A DNA stretch of 64,000 nt, from the NCBI GenBank assembly GCA_004557125.1, contig SFET01000007.1:38976-102975 (forward strand). Reading direction: 5' to 3'. Positions 1 to 8,744 of the stretch are shown piece by piece. Origin of the DNA: Clostridiales bacterium. Lineage in GTDB: Bacteria; Bacillota; Clostridia; Christensenellales; Aristaeellaceae. Position 1 is the first letter of the stretch. Every line of letters starts with the position of its first letter. Position numbers and translations under genes: made by a program. Under the pieces are notes generated by a model that saw only the letters and a program-made list of their open reading frames with translations, ran no database searches and had not been told where the DNA came from.

Positions 1-933
1 ACGCACTACTTCCACCTGAGCGGCAGCACCGCGGAGGAGGTGGCGCAGCTGGGCTCGTCCTTCGATCTTTCGGACTACTATCCCAACGAGGGGAGCAAGG
101 TGGCGGTTCTGGACGAGGCGGCGAACGTCCAGTGGTACGCGGACGCGACATTGCCCCGGCTGGACGGCGCGACGGCGCTGTTTCCGGTGTACTCTGCCAT
201 CGTGCAGGCGACCTATCCGCAGGATGTGCGCTACGGCGAAGAGGAGGAGGATCCGCTGGTGACCTGCACCAAGACCAACCGGGCCTACGAGCGGCTGATC
301 GAGGGCGCTGCGGACGTGATCTTCTGCGCGGGGCCGTCGGAAGAGCAGCTGTGGGCTGCAGCGGCCGCGGGCGTGGAGCTGGAGCTGACCCCCTTCGGCG
401 CGGAGGCCTTCGTGTTCACCGTGAACGCGGACAACCCGCTGGAGGACATCACTACGCAGCAGCTTCAGGGCGTGTACAGCGGCGCGATCACAGACTGGAG
501 CGCGCTGGGCGTGGACGGCCTGGGCGGGATCGTGGCCTACCAGCGCCCGAAGAACAGCGGCAGCCAGACCGCGCTGGAAAAGCTGATGGGCGATGTGGAG
601 CTGATGACGCCGCCCCAGCAGCTCGTGACGGATGGAATGATGGACATTCTGGAGAACATCGAGTACCGCAACCTGCCCAACGCCATCGGATACAGCTTCC
701 GCTTCTACTGCACCGAGATGGTGGGCAGCGGGGTCAGGCTTCTGTCCATTGATGGCGTGGAGCCCACGGTGGAGAACATCCGCAGCGGGGCCTATCCCCA
801 CGTGACCACCCTCTATGCCGTGACCCGCAAGGGCGAGGACAATCCCAACGTGCAGATTCTTCTGGACTGGCTGGTCTCCGATCAGGGACAAAAGCTGGTG
901 GAGGCGAGCGGCTATGTGGGAAATGCCGACTGA
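1..933 (+). CDS. PstS-like extracytoplasmic binding-domain protein (5' end missing)
   Basis: The reading frame is open from the first base of the window, so the N-terminus and any signal peptide lie outside. The visible part resembles type-2 periplasmic binding proteins of the phosphate-binding PstS group: an N-terminal lobe ending in a conserved FPVYSAIV-like segment, a hinge, the motif VYSGAITDWSALG, and a C-terminal DWLVSDQGQKLVEASGYVG segment typical of PstS ends. It probably binds a small anion or acts as a sensor domain outside the membrane. The next gene starts 12 bases on and shares a homologous C-terminal region, so the two are likely co-transcribed paralogues. No phosphate transporter genes are visible, so a transport role is unproven. 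Confidence 0.75.
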   Translation, partial: THYFHLSGSTAEEVAQLGSSFDLSDYYPNEGSKVAVLDEAANVQWYADATLPRLDGATALFPVYSAIVQATYPQDVRYGEEEEDPLVTCTKTNRAYERLIEGAADVIFCAGPSEEQLWAAAAAGVELELTPFGAEAFVFTVNADNPLEDITTQQLQGVYSGAITDWSALGVDGLGGIVAYQRPKNSGSQTALEKLMGDVELMTPPQQLVTDGMMDILENIEYRNLPNAIGYSFRFYCTEMVGSGVRLLSIDGVEPTVENIRSGAYPHVTTLYAVTRKGEDNPNVQILLDWLVSDQGQKLVEASGYVGNAD

Positions 934-945
934 GGAGGTGTGCAT

Positions 946-2454
946 ATGAGAAGGATGCTGTGCGCGGCGCTGGCCGTGCTGCTGCTCATGTCTGTGGCCT
1001 CGGCGGCGGTGAAGCCCGACTGGTGCGCGGACTATGCGCGCGTGTTTCCGCTGGACTGCGAACCGAAGCGCTATCTGGTGAAGGCGGAGGGCGACGAATG
1101 CTGGACGCTGCTGGATGCGGACGGCGGCGTGCTTCTGGAGCGCTATGTGATGGACTTCGATCCGGACTTCCGTGAGGGATTATCGATTATGTTCGATCCG
1201 GAGGACATATCGCTGTCCGGCTTTATGAACACCGCCGGCGAGCTGGTCACCGGCTTTGACTTCCACAACGGCGGCTGGTATTGCGATCATCTGTTTTCCG
1301 AGGGCCTGTGCTGCGTGCAGTTTGCGAGCACGGGAAAATACGGCTGCATCAATGCCGACGGCGAGGTGGTGCTTGCGCCGGAGTACAAATTTCTGGGCAG
1401 CTTTTCCGAGGGCCTGGTGCTCTACCTGTCGGAGGAGGGGGACTACGGCTACCTCAACGCCGCCGGGGAGGAGGTCGTTCCCGCGCAGTTTCCCTATGCG
1501 GGGGACTTCCACGAGGGCCGCGCATGGGTGCGGACGGAGGATCACCTCTACGGCTACATCGACATGGACGGCGAGCTGGTGGTTCCGGCGCAGTACACCG
1601 ATGCGGGGGACTTCTGCGAGGGGCTTGCCCACGTGGAGATCGCCGACGGCCACGAGGGCTACATCCGCACCGACGGCAGCTTCGCCATCGAGCCGGTGTA
1701 CCTGACGGCCTGGGATTTTGAGAACGGCTATGCCATGGTCGCGCAGGGCAGCGCCAGCGCAAAGGAGCAGGAGCAGGGCTGCTTCGGGGACGAGGGCGTG
1801 CGCTACGGCCTCATCGATGTGGATGGAAGGGAGATTCTGCCGTGCATATACAATGGTGTGGAGAATCAGCGGGGCGTGAACCTCGCTCCGGAGCAGATTG
1901 TGGTGACGGCGTGGCTGGACCATGCGATGCATTTCTTCCGCTTCGAGGATGGCAGGGCCGTGGAGATCGCCGGTCTGGAGACGGCGGCGGAAATCGAATA
2001 CACAGAAGGAATCGATCTGGGGCCGGGGGAGGGCGAAAGGAATGCGCTGGTGTTCGTGGTCGCGGAGGAGAATCCCATCGATGGCCTGACGATGGCGCAG
2101 CTCAAGGACATCTATTCCGGCGAAATCACCGACTGGGCCGCGCTGGGTGCGCCGGACTTGGGCAGGATCACCGCGTTTCAGGCGATCACGCGCAGCGTGG
2201 AGCAGCAGGCGTTCGAGGCCTTCATGGACGATGTATGGCCGATGCAGCCGCCGCAGGAGTACCTGGAAAACGAATACGGCGACTACATTTCCAACTGCCG
2301 CTTCTGCGCGCTGCCCGGGGCCATCGGCTTCACCCTGAAGTCCGCCTGGGACGCCCAGAGCCACGACGGCATGAAGTTCGTGTCCATCGACGGCGTTGCG
2401 CCCACGGTGGAGAACATCCGCAGCGGGGCCTACGCCTGCGTCGTCGTGCCGTGA
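946..2454 (+). CDS. Secreted WG-repeat protein with C-terminal half PstS-like domain
   Basis: This is a 502-residue exported protein. ATG 946 is chosen over an in-frame GTG at 940 because the strong GAGGAGG site (932-938) sits 7 bases before it. Residues 1 to about 21 form a signal peptide ending in ASA. Residues about 30-330 hold WG-type repeats of about 45 residues, recognisable as repeated YGYI or YGCI followed by DGE and then FSEGLA-like or FHEGRA-like segments. From about residue 350 the sequence switches to a partial PstS-like lobe (IYSGEITDWAALG) closely related to the preceding gene. WG repeats are common in surface proteins of clostridia. The fusion suggests a surface binding or scaffold role; the ligand is unknown. 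Confidence 0.75.
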   Translation: MRRMLCAALAVLLLMSVASAAVKPDWCADYARVFPLDCEPKRYLVKAEGDECWTLLDADGGVLLERYVMDFDPDFREGLSIMFDPEDISLSGFMNTAGELVTGFDFHNGGWYCDHLFSEGLCCVQFASTGKYGCINADGEVVLAPEYKFLGSFSEGLVLYLSEEGDYGYLNAAGEEVVPAQFPYAGDFHEGRAWVRTEDHLYGYIDMDGELVVPAQYTDAGDFCEGLAHVEIADGHEGYIRTDGSFAIEPVYLTAWDFENGYAMVAQGSASAKEQEQGCFGDEGVRYGLIDVDGREILPCIYNGVENQRGVNLAPEQIVVTAWLDHAMHFFRFEDGRAVEIAGLETAAEIEYTEGIDLGPGEGERNALVFVVAEENPIDGLTMAQLKDIYSGEITDWAALGAPDLGRITAFQAITRSVEQQAFEAFMDDVWPMQPPQEYLENEYGDYISNCRFCALPGAIGFTLKSAWDAQSHDGMKFVSIDGVAPTVENIRSGAYACVVVP

Positions 2455-2473
2455 GGATTTGCGATCTGTTATC

Positions 2474-2507
2474 CCGCGTATGCTTGCGCATGCGCGGATT
2501 TTATTTT
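2474..2507 (+). terminator. Intrinsic terminator after the WG-repeat gene
   Basis: A 10-bp stem (CCGCGTATGC / GCATGCGCGG, one G-T pair) with loop TTGC is followed by ATTTTATTTT. It lies 19 bases after the stop codon. Confidence 0.8.
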
Positions 2508-2512
2508 ATAAT
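2484..2512 (+). promoter_or_regulatory. Possible sigma-A promoter for the yigZ operon
   Basis: TTGCGC (2484-2489), a 17-base spacer and a perfect TATAAT (2507-2512). The -35 box falls inside the upstream terminator loop, so the assignment is tentative. Confidence 0.45.
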
Positions 2513-2525
2513 AATAAAGATTAGG

Positions 2526-2569
2526 CAAGCCGAAGGCTTGGCCGGGTCGCTCACGCCTGCGGGAGCGAC
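2526..2569. repeat. Two adjacent short hairpins in the yigZ leader
   Basis: CAAGCC-GAA-GGCTTG (2526-2540) is followed by GTCGCTC / GAGCGAC (2546-2552 with 2563-2569). There is no T-run. The style resembles the hairpin-rich block near 56 kb, which suggests a small intergenic repeat remnant. Confidence 0.5.
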
Positions 2570-2602
2570 AATCATGAGATTCTATCGAGGTGGTGCAACG
2601 GC

Positions 2603-3247
2603 ATGGCGCTCAGGCCCTACAAGACGCTGATCAAGCGCGCGGACGACAGCTTCATCATCAACAAGTCCCGCTTCATCGGCTACGGCTGTCCCTGCGAGAC
2701 CGAGGAGGAGGCGCTTAATTTCCTTCAGGAGATTCGCACGAAGCACAAGGACGCGACCCACAACTGCTACGCCTACATCATCGGCACGAACATGGGCGTG
2801 ATGCGCTACAGCGACGACGGCGAACCCGGCGGCACGGCGGGCATGCCCATCATCGAGGTGATGAAGGCCCGGGGCGTGACGAACTGCGCCGTGGTGGTCA
2901 CGCGCTACTTCGGCGGGGTGCTGCTGGGCGCGGGCGGACTGGTGCGCGCCTACTCCCAGGGTGCGGCGGCGGCGCTCAACGCCTGCGGCGTGGGCGTGAT
3001 GCACCCCACGGCCCGCTACCTCATGGAGATTCCCTACCCCATGCTCAACCGCATGGACCACTTTCTGAAGGGCGAAAGCGTGATCGTGGAGGACAAGGAC
3101 TACACGGACAAAATCAGCTACACGCTGATCGTGCGCTGCGCCGACGAGGAGGGCTTCCTCGCGCGCATCACCGACATGAGCGAGGGCCGCGTGGAGCCGC
3201 TGCGGGTGGAGGAAATGTACCTGCCGTGGCCGGAGGAGGGCGCATGA
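2603..3247 (+). CDS. yigZ: YigZ/IMPACT family protein
   Basis: This 214-residue protein has the full length and layout of the YigZ/UPF0029 family. The N-terminal Impact domain (about 20-125) contains the signature stretches KHKDATHNCYAY, SDDGEPGGTAG and VVVTRYFGG. A C-terminal ferredoxin-like DUF1949 domain follows. In other organisms the family is linked to translation control and RNA or nucleotide binding, but its exact reaction is unsettled. A GAGGTGG site at 2587 precedes ATG 2603. Its stop overlaps the next start (ATGA), so it heads a translationally coupled operon with RNA-modification and phosphatase genes. Confidence 0.93.
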   Translation: MALRPYKTLIKRADDSFIINKSRFIGYGCPCETEEEALNFLQEIRTKHKDATHNCYAYIIGTNMGVMRYSDDGEPGGTAGMPIIEVMKARGVTNCAVVVTRYFGGVLLGAGGLVRAYSQGAAAALNACGVGVMHPTARYLMEIPYPMLNRMDHFLKGESVIVEDKDYTDKISYTLIVRCADEEGFLARITDMSEGRVEPLRVEEMYLPWPEEGA

Positions 3248-4113
3248 TCCGCCACGAGGTGCCCGCGTCCCTGCGGGAGGAGAACCTGCAGCGCTACATC
3301 AAGCGCGCATGGCCGCTGCTGCCGGGGCACGTGCTGCGGGAGCTGATGAAGAAGCGGGACGTGCGCGTAAACGGCGTGAAGTGCGGCAAGGACGATACCG
3401 TTCACGGCGGCGATGTGCTGGAGATTTACGCCGACAGCCGTCCCTTTGAAATTCCCGCCGAGGTGATCTACGACGATGGTCACTTATTGGCGGCGGTGAA
3501 GCCCCAGGGCCTGCCCTCGCTGCCCGATGCGGACGGCGTGGGTGCGGACACCATGGAGGCGCGCATGCGGCGCGTTCACCCGGAGGCGAGGCTGTGCCAC
3601 CGCCTGGACGCGGCCACCGGCGGCGTGCTGCTGGCGGCGCTGGACGAGACCACCTACGAACAGGCCTTCGCGGCTTTCCGGGAGCACGGCATCCGCAAGA
3701 CCTACCGGGCGCTGCTGTGCGCGCGGCCGCCGAGGGATGAGATGACGCTGAAGGCGTACCTGACCAAGGATGCAAGGCGCGCCACGGTGCGCGTGACGGA
3801 TCGTCCTGCGACGGGCGCGCGGGAGATCGTGACCCGGCTGTATCTGCGGGGCGCGGTGGGCGACTGCTGGGACGTGGAGCTGGAGCCGGTCACTGGGCGG
3901 ACGCATCAGCTGCGCGCCCACATGGCCCACATCGGCTGTCCCATCCTGGGCGACGACAAGTACGGCGACCGCGAGGTCAACCGCAGGCTGGGATTCATGA
4001 ACCGGCTCTGCCTGTGGTGCGAGCGAATGGAAATACCTGTGGACAGCCCGCTGAAGGCGCACGTCGGCTGCGTCTTTCAGGCGGACTGCCCGGACTGGAT
4101 GGAGAAGAAATGA
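3244..4113 (+). CDS. RluA/RluD-family pseudouridine synthase
   Basis: This 289-residue protein converts a specific uridine in rRNA (or tRNA) to pseudouridine. An S4 RNA-binding domain occupies about residues 10-70 (LRELMKKRDVRVNG). The catalytic domain follows, with HRLDAATGG carrying the catalytic Asp (the family usually has HRLDxxTSG), the late motif GRTHQLRAHMAHIGCPILGD, and the DKYG turn. ATG 3244 overlaps the yigZ stop as ATGA, so I use it rather than an upstream GTG at 3226. The exact target position (RluD or RluC type, or YhcT-like) cannot be read from sequence alone. Confidence 0.92.
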   Translation: MIRHEVPASLREENLQRYIKRAWPLLPGHVLRELMKKRDVRVNGVKCGKDDTVHGGDVLEIYADSRPFEIPAEVIYDDGHLLAAVKPQGLPSLPDADGVGADTMEARMRRVHPEARLCHRLDAATGGVLLAALDETTYEQAFAAFREHGIRKTYRALLCARPPRDEMTLKAYLTKDARRATVRVTDRPATGAREIVTRLYLRGAVGDCWDVELEPVTGRTHQLRAHMAHIGCPILGDDKYGDREVNRRLGFMNRLCLWCERMEIPVDSPLKAHVGCVFQADCPDWMEKK

Positions 4114-4979
4114 CGGAAGAACTGCTTAATGAGATACGGAATGTGCGCCTGATCGCGCTGGACATCGACGGCACGCTGATGGACGCGGACAAGCGCTTCC
4201 CGGAGATCAACTGCCGCGCCCTGCAGGCCTGCGAGGCGCGGGGCGTGAAGCTGGCGCTGGTCAGCGGCCGCAGCTTCGAGCTGATGCGTGGCTTTGCCCG
4301 GGAGCTGGGGATTCACCCCATCCTCGCGGCCTGCAACGGTGCGCGCATCGAGGCGGGGGAGAACGGCCCCACGCTGTGTGAGCGAACCTTCACCCGCGCG
4401 GACGCCGAGCGCGTGTGCCGCACGCTGGAGGACAGCGGCATGTACTTCAATTCCTACCGCCGGGGCAAGTGCTACATGGGCAACCCGGAGGTGCGGCCCT
4501 CGCTGGGCCCGCGCTACGCCCACCACATCCCCGGCACCATTGAGGATCCCCTCTATCCCTACGAGACCATCTGCGACCGCGCGCGGCTGTGGGGCGAGGG
4601 CATGGACGGCGTGTACAAGTTCGTGGCGCTGGGTCAGGCCTACGACCCCGGCTTCAACCGGCTCCAGGCGGAGCTTGCGGACATGCACCTCTCCGTGTCC
4701 AGCGCGTCGAAGCGCAACAAGGAGTTCATGCCCAGCGGCGTGGACAAGGGCTTCGCGGTGCGCGCGATCTGCCGGGAGCTGGGCATCCCGCAGAGTCAGG
4801 TGATGGCCTTCGGCGACATGACCAACGACATTCCCATGCTGGAGGCTTCGGGGATTCCCGTGGCCATGGAGAACGGTGAGGACAGCGTGAAGGCCGTCGC
4901 CCGGCTCATCGCGCCGGATCACAACCTGGGCGGCGTGGGCCTGGTGCTGGAGCGCTATCTGTTACAGAAGGAGAATTGA
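4110..4979 (+). CDS. Cof-type HAD phosphatase
   Basis: A 289-residue cytoplasmic HAD hydrolase of the Cof/YidA subfamily, which dephosphorylates sugar phosphates or flavin-type phosphomonoesters. Motif I is LDIDGTLMD near residue 17, motif II is the VSGRS segment, a C2-type cap covers roughly residues 85-205, motif III is the Lys in SGVDKG, and motif IV is GDMTNDIPML. ATG 4110 overlaps the previous stop (ATGA), which fixes the start over the upstream in-frame ATG at 4014. It is followed by a second, only moderately similar Cof-type phosphatase, so the pair may have different substrates. Confidence 0.92.
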   Translation: MTEELLNEIRNVRLIALDIDGTLMDADKRFPEINCRALQACEARGVKLALVSGRSFELMRGFARELGIHPILAACNGARIEAGENGPTLCERTFTRADAERVCRTLEDSGMYFNSYRRGKCYMGNPEVRPSLGPRYAHHIPGTIEDPLYPYETICDRARLWGEGMDGVYKFVALGQAYDPGFNRLQAELADMHLSVSSASKRNKEFMPSGVDKGFAVRAICRELGIPQSQVMAFGDMTNDIPMLEASGIPVAMENGEDSVKAVARLIAPDHNLGGVGLVLERYLLQKEN

Positions 4980-4982
4980 AGC

Positions 4983-5816
4983 ATGGACATCCAACTGATT
5001 GTTTCCGATATCGATCACACCATCCTGCCCGCAAGCCAGATCATCTCCCCGGCGACGTACGCTGCGGTGCGCGACTGCCGCGCGCGGGGCGTGGAATTCG
5101 TCATCGCCAGCGGGCGCTGGTATCCCGCGGCGCGCAAGGTCGCCGTGGATCAGCTGGGCATCGGGGACGGCTACATGATCATCTGCAACGGCGGCGCGGT
5201 GGTGCGCAGCGACGGCACGCCCCTGGCCCAGTGGCGGCTGACGGCTGCGCAGGCGCGTGAGATCTACGAGCTGCTGAAAGCGGAGAAGGTGATGATGACC
5301 GCCTACGCGCCGGATGCGATCTACCGCGTGCGGGGGCGGTACCTGACGGTGTTCCGCCTGCCGGAGACGAGCTACTTCGACGGCTGCGCCTCCTACCGGG
5401 TGGTGGACGACGACTGGCAGGGCTTTGAGGACGGCGTTCTGAACGGTCCCTACAAGATCGAGGCCTACGCCGACGACACCGCGCTGCTGGCGGAGCTGCG
5501 CCGCAGGATCGAGGCGCTGGGCTATGAGGCGAACAGCGCCTTCCCCTTCAATCTGGAGATCATGGCCCCGGGCGCGGGCAAGGGCACGGCGGTGCGCTGG
5601 ATGACCGAGTACATGGGCCTGAAGCGCGAGCAGGTGATGGGCTTCGGCGACTACACCAACGACCTGCCCATGCTGGAGAACGTGGGCTGGCCGGTGGCCG
5701 TGGACAACGCCATCGACGAGGTCAAGCGGGCCTGCCGCATCATCGCACCGAGCTGCGAGGACGACGGCGTGGCCAAGACCATCCGCAAATACGTGCTGGG
5801 AGATGAGGAAGTATGA
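4983..5816 (+). CDS. Cof-type HAD phosphatase (second copy)
   Basis: A 277-residue HAD phosphatase with motif I SDIDHTILP, motif II IASGRWYPAARK, a C2 cap, and motif IV GFGDYTNDLPMLENVG. His replaces the usual Gly after the second Asp of DxDGT (DIDHT); this is tolerated in some Cof-type proteins but is worth noting. An AAGGAG site lies just before ATG 4983, three bases after the preceding stop. Its own stop overlaps the trmL start (ATGATG). Substrate unknown; general sugar-phosphate or nucleotide housekeeping is likely. Confidence 0.9.
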   Translation: MDIQLIVSDIDHTILPASQIISPATYAAVRDCRARGVEFVIASGRWYPAARKVAVDQLGIGDGYMIICNGGAVVRSDGTPLAQWRLTAAQAREIYELLKAEKVMMTAYAPDAIYRVRGRYLTVFRLPETSYFDGCASYRVVDDDWQGFEDGVLNGPYKIEAYADDTALLAELRRRIEALGYEANSAFPFNLEIMAPGAGKGTAVRWMTEYMGLKREQVMGFGDYTNDLPMLENVGWPVAVDNAIDEVKRACRIIAPSCEDDGVAKTIRKYVLGDEEV

Positions 5817-6331
5817 TGCACATCGTGCTGGTGAACCCGGAAATCCCCCAGAATACGGGCAACATCGCCCGCACCTGCGCGGCGACCGGGGCGATGCTGC
5901 ATTTGATCAGGCCGCTGGGCTTCGAGCTCTCCGACAAGTACCTCAAGCGGGCCGGGCTGGACTACTGGCACATGATGACGCTGGAGGTGCACGAGAGCTG
6001 GGAGGACTTCCTTTCAAAGTATCCCGGCGCGCGCCTGCACTACGCCACCACCAAGGCTCCCCGGGACTACTGCGGCGCGCAGTACATGGACGGCGACTTC
6101 CTGGTGTTCGGCCGGGAGACGAAGGGCCTGGACGAGGAGCTGCTGGCCCGCAACTATGAAAAGTGCATCCGCATCCCCATGCGCAGCGACGCGCGCAGCC
6201 TGAACCTGTCCAACTCCGTGGCCATCGTGCTCTACGAGGCGCTGCGGCAGCAGGGCTTCCCGAACCTCGAAGGCGCGGGGCATCTGCACCATACGCAGCC
6301 TGAAGGCAGCGAATGGGCGGATTACGTTTAA
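5813..6331 (+). CDS. trmL: tRNA (cytidine/uridine-34 2'-O)-methyltransferase TrmL
   Basis: This 172-residue SPOUT-fold enzyme methylates the ribose of wobble nucleotide 34 in certain leucine tRNAs using S-adenosylmethionine. The start HIVLVNPEIPQNTGNIARTC is diagnostic, followed by the AdoMet knot motifs LVFGRETKGL and IPMRSDARSLNLSNSVAIVLYEALRQ. Length and motif order match TrmL/YibK (about 155-175 residues). It is the last gene of the coupled operon. A consensus promoter for the next gene begins 16 bases after its stop. Confidence 0.95.
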   Translation: MMHIVLVNPEIPQNTGNIARTCAATGAMLHLIRPLGFELSDKYLKRAGLDYWHMMTLEVHESWEDFLSKYPGARLHYATTKAPRDYCGAQYMDGDFLVFGRETKGLDEELLARNYEKCIRIPMRSDARSLNLSNSVAIVLYEALRQQGFPNLEGAGHLHHTQPEGSEWADYV

Positions 6332-6347
6332 TCCGTATGAAAACGGG

Positions 6348-6375
6348 TTGACAGCGGCGCTTCATCCGATATAAT
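6348..6375 (+). promoter_or_regulatory. Consensus sigma-A promoter for metY-metA
   Basis: Perfect TTGACA (6348-6353) and perfect TATAAT (6370-6375) with a 16-base spacer. The predicted leader is only about 35 nucleotides, too short for a SAM riboswitch. Confidence 0.85.
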
Positions 6376-6415
6376 GAAAAACAGGTACCTATGATGAGAA
6401 TATAGGAGAATGAAT

Positions 6416-7690
6416 ATGCGTATTGAGACCAAGTGCGTTCAGTCCGGCTACACGCCCGGCAACGGCGAACCCCGACAGATTCCCATCGTGCAGAGCACGA
6501 CCTTCAAGTACGCCACCAGCGAGGCCATGGGCCGCCTGTTCGACCTGGAGGACTCCGGCTACTTCTACTCCCGTTTGCAGAATCCCACCTGCGACGCGGT
6601 TGCGGCCAAGATCTGCGATCTGGAGGGCGGCACGGCGGCCATGCTGACCTCGTCCGGCCAGTCCGCCAACTTCTATGCCGTGTTCAACATCGCCGGCAAC
6701 GGCGACCACGTGGTTTCCTCCGCGTCCATCTACGGCGGCACCTACAACCTCTTCGCCGTCACCATGAAGCGCATGGGCGTGGACTTCACCTTCATCTCCC
6801 CGGACTGCACCGATGCGGAGCTGGAGGCGGCCTTCCGTCCCAACACCAAGGCGGTGTTCGGCGAGACCATCGCCAATCCGGCGCTGACGGTGTTCGACAT
6901 CGAGCGCTTCGCCAACGCGGCCCACGCCCACGGCGTGCCGCTGATCGTGGACAACACCTTCGCCACGCCCATCAACTGCCGCCCCTTCGAGTGGGGCGCG
7001 GACATTGTGACCCACTCCACCACCAAGTACATGGACGGCCACGGCGCAGCGGTGGGCGGCGCGATTGTGGACGCCGGGCGCTTCGACTGGATCTCCCACG
7101 CGGACAAGTTCCCCGGGATGACCACGCCGGACGAGAGCTACCACGGCGTGACCTACGCGGAGAAGTTCGGCCTGGGCGGCGCATTCATCACCAAGTGCAC
7201 CGTGCAGCTGATGCGCGACTTCGGCTCCACGCCCTCGCCCCAGAGCGCCTTCATGCTCAACCTGGGCCTGGAGAGCCTGCACGTGCGCATGGAGCGCCAC
7301 TGCGAGAACGCCCTGAAGGTTGCCCAGTACCTGGAACAGCACGAGAAAATCGCCTGGGTGAACTATCCGGGTCTTGCATCCAGCCCCTATCACGCCCGGG
7401 CGCAGAAGTACATGCCCAAGGGCACCTGCGGCGTGGTCTCCTTCGGCGTGAAGGGCGGCCGCGAGGCCGCGTCGAAGTTCATGCAGAACCTGAAGATCGC
7501 CGCCATTGAGACCCACGTGGCCGACGCCCGCACCTGCTGCCTGCACCCCGCCAGCACCACCCATCGCCAGATGAACGACGCCGAGCTGGTCGCCGCCGGC
7601 GTGTCCGGCGATCTGGTGCGCCTGAGCTGCGGCCTGGAGAGCGCCGAGGACCTGATCGAGGACATCGCCCAGGCGCTGGCGCAGATCTGA
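6416..7690 (+). CDS. metY: O-acetylhomoserine sulfhydrylase (MetY type)
   Basis: A 424-residue PLP enzyme of the Cys/Met metabolism family. It joins O-acetylhomoserine and sulfide to give homocysteine (aminocarboxypropyltransferase). The cofactor lysine is K204 in HSTTKYMDGHG, and family landmarks include SGQSANFYAVFNIAGNGDHVVSS, VDNTFATP and the late TTHRQM segment. ATG 6416 is preferred to 6410 because AGGAG (6404-6408) is 7 bases upstream. The partner gene metA follows, and its residue 111 predicts acetyl rather than succinyl transfer, which supports the acetylhomoserine assignment. Methionine gamma-lyase is the main alternative but fits the context less well. Confidence 0.88.
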   Translation: MRIETKCVQSGYTPGNGEPRQIPIVQSTTFKYATSEAMGRLFDLEDSGYFYSRLQNPTCDAVAAKICDLEGGTAAMLTSSGQSANFYAVFNIAGNGDHVVSSASIYGGTYNLFAVTMKRMGVDFTFISPDCTDAELEAAFRPNTKAVFGETIANPALTVFDIERFANAAHAHGVPLIVDNTFATPINCRPFEWGADIVTHSTTKYMDGHGAAVGGAIVDAGRFDWISHADKFPGMTTPDESYHGVTYAEKFGLGGAFITKCTVQLMRDFGSTPSPQSAFMLNLGLESLHVRMERHCENALKVAQYLEQHEKIAWVNYPGLASSPYHARAQKYMPKGTCGVVSFGVKGGREAASKFMQNLKIAAIETHVADARTCCLHPASTTHRQMNDAELVAAGVSGDLVRLSCGLESAEDLIEDIAQALAQI

Positions 7691-7736
7691 AGGCCGATCC
7701 GCAAGATATACGAACCCTCTGGAAGGTGATGAACCC

Positions 7737-8678
7737 ATGCCCATCAAAATCCCCAACAACCTGCCGGCGGCGGAGATCCTGCTGAAGGAGAACATCTTCG
7801 TCATGACGGAGACCCGTGCCATGACCCAGGACATCCGCCCGCTGCGCATGCTGCTGCTCAATCTGATGCCCAAGAAGATCGAAACGGAGACCCAGCTGAC
7901 GCGTCTGCTGGGCAACACGCCGCTGCAGATCGAGCTGGATCTTCTGCGGATGGAGGCGCATCAGTCGCTGAACACCAGCCAGGAGCACCTGCTGTCCTTC
8001 TACAAGACCTTTTCCGAGGTGAAGGACACCTATTACGACGGCATGATCATCACCGGCGCGCCGGTGGAACACCTTCCCTTCGAGGAGGTGGACTACTGGC
8101 CGGAGCTGTGCGGGATCATGGAGTGGTCGCGCAGCCACGTGCACTCCACGATGCACATCTGCTGGGGCGCCCAGGCGGGTTTGTACTATCACTACGGCAT
8201 TCAGAAGCAGCCGCTGGAGAAGAAGCTGTTCGGCGTGTTCCCCCACCGCTCGGAGTACCGGGAGTCCATGCTGCTGCGGGGCTTCGACGATGTGTTCATG
8301 GTGCCCCACTCCCGCCACACCACCGTCAAGCGCGAGGACATCGAGGCCGTGCCGAGTTTGCAGATCCTGGCCTCCTCCGACGAGGCCGGGGTGTGCATCG
8401 TGCGCAATCGCGTGGGCAGGCAGTTTTTCATGATGGGCCACTCGGAGTACGATGCGCGCACGCTGGAGAACGAGTATTTGCGGGATGTGAAGGCGGGCAA
8501 GCCCATCGAGGTGCCGAAGAACTACTATCCCGGCGACGATCCCACGAAGGATCCCATCGTCAGCTGGCGCGGGCATGCCAACCTGCTCTACTCCAACTGG
8601 CTGAACTACTTTGTCTATCAGACCACGCCCTACGATGTGACGCAGGTGGGCGCCCAGCCCCAGCATTCGGATAGGTAG
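7737..8678 (+). CDS. metA: Homoserine O-acetyltransferase (MetA/HTS family)
   Basis: A 313-residue member of the homoserine trans-acylase family that activates homoserine for methionine synthesis. Counting from the first Met gives the catalytic Cys142 (HICWGAQAG), His235 and Glu237 (GHSEYD). Glu111 (GAPVE) is the residue reported to favour acetyl-CoA; succinyl-CoA enzymes have Gly there. So despite the usual name (homoserine succinyltransferase), this one probably makes O-acetylhomoserine, the substrate of the neighbouring MetY. It shares the metY promoter, 46 bases downstream of metY, with a GGAAGGTG ribosome site. Confidence 0.93.
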   Translation: MPIKIPNNLPAAEILLKENIFVMTETRAMTQDIRPLRMLLLNLMPKKIETETQLTRLLGNTPLQIELDLLRMEAHQSLNTSQEHLLSFYKTFSEVKDTYYDGMIITGAPVEHLPFEEVDYWPELCGIMEWSRSHVHSTMHICWGAQAGLYYHYGIQKQPLEKKLFGVFPHRSEYRESMLLRGFDDVFMVPHSRHTTVKREDIEAVPSLQILASSDEAGVCIVRNRVGRQFFMMGHSEYDARTLENEYLRDVKAGKPIEVPKNYYPGDDPTKDPIVSWRGHANLLYSNWLNYFVYQTTPYDVTQVGAQPQHSDR

Positions 8679-8687
8679 GACGCAGAA

Positions 8688-8719
8688 TTCCCCACTCCTC
8701 AGTGGAGCGGGGAAATTTT
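8688..8719 (+). terminator. Intrinsic terminator after metA
   Basis: TTCCCC ... GGGGAA outer stem with an inner ACTCC/GGAG pairing, followed by ATTTTG. Confidence 0.75.
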
Positions 8720-8744
8720 GATATGCAGGAGGGAGGATTGCAGC

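Noticed and set aside
6376..6415. SAM riboswitch before metY
   Set aside because: The leader from the consensus promoter is about 35 bases, far too short for an S-box aptamer.
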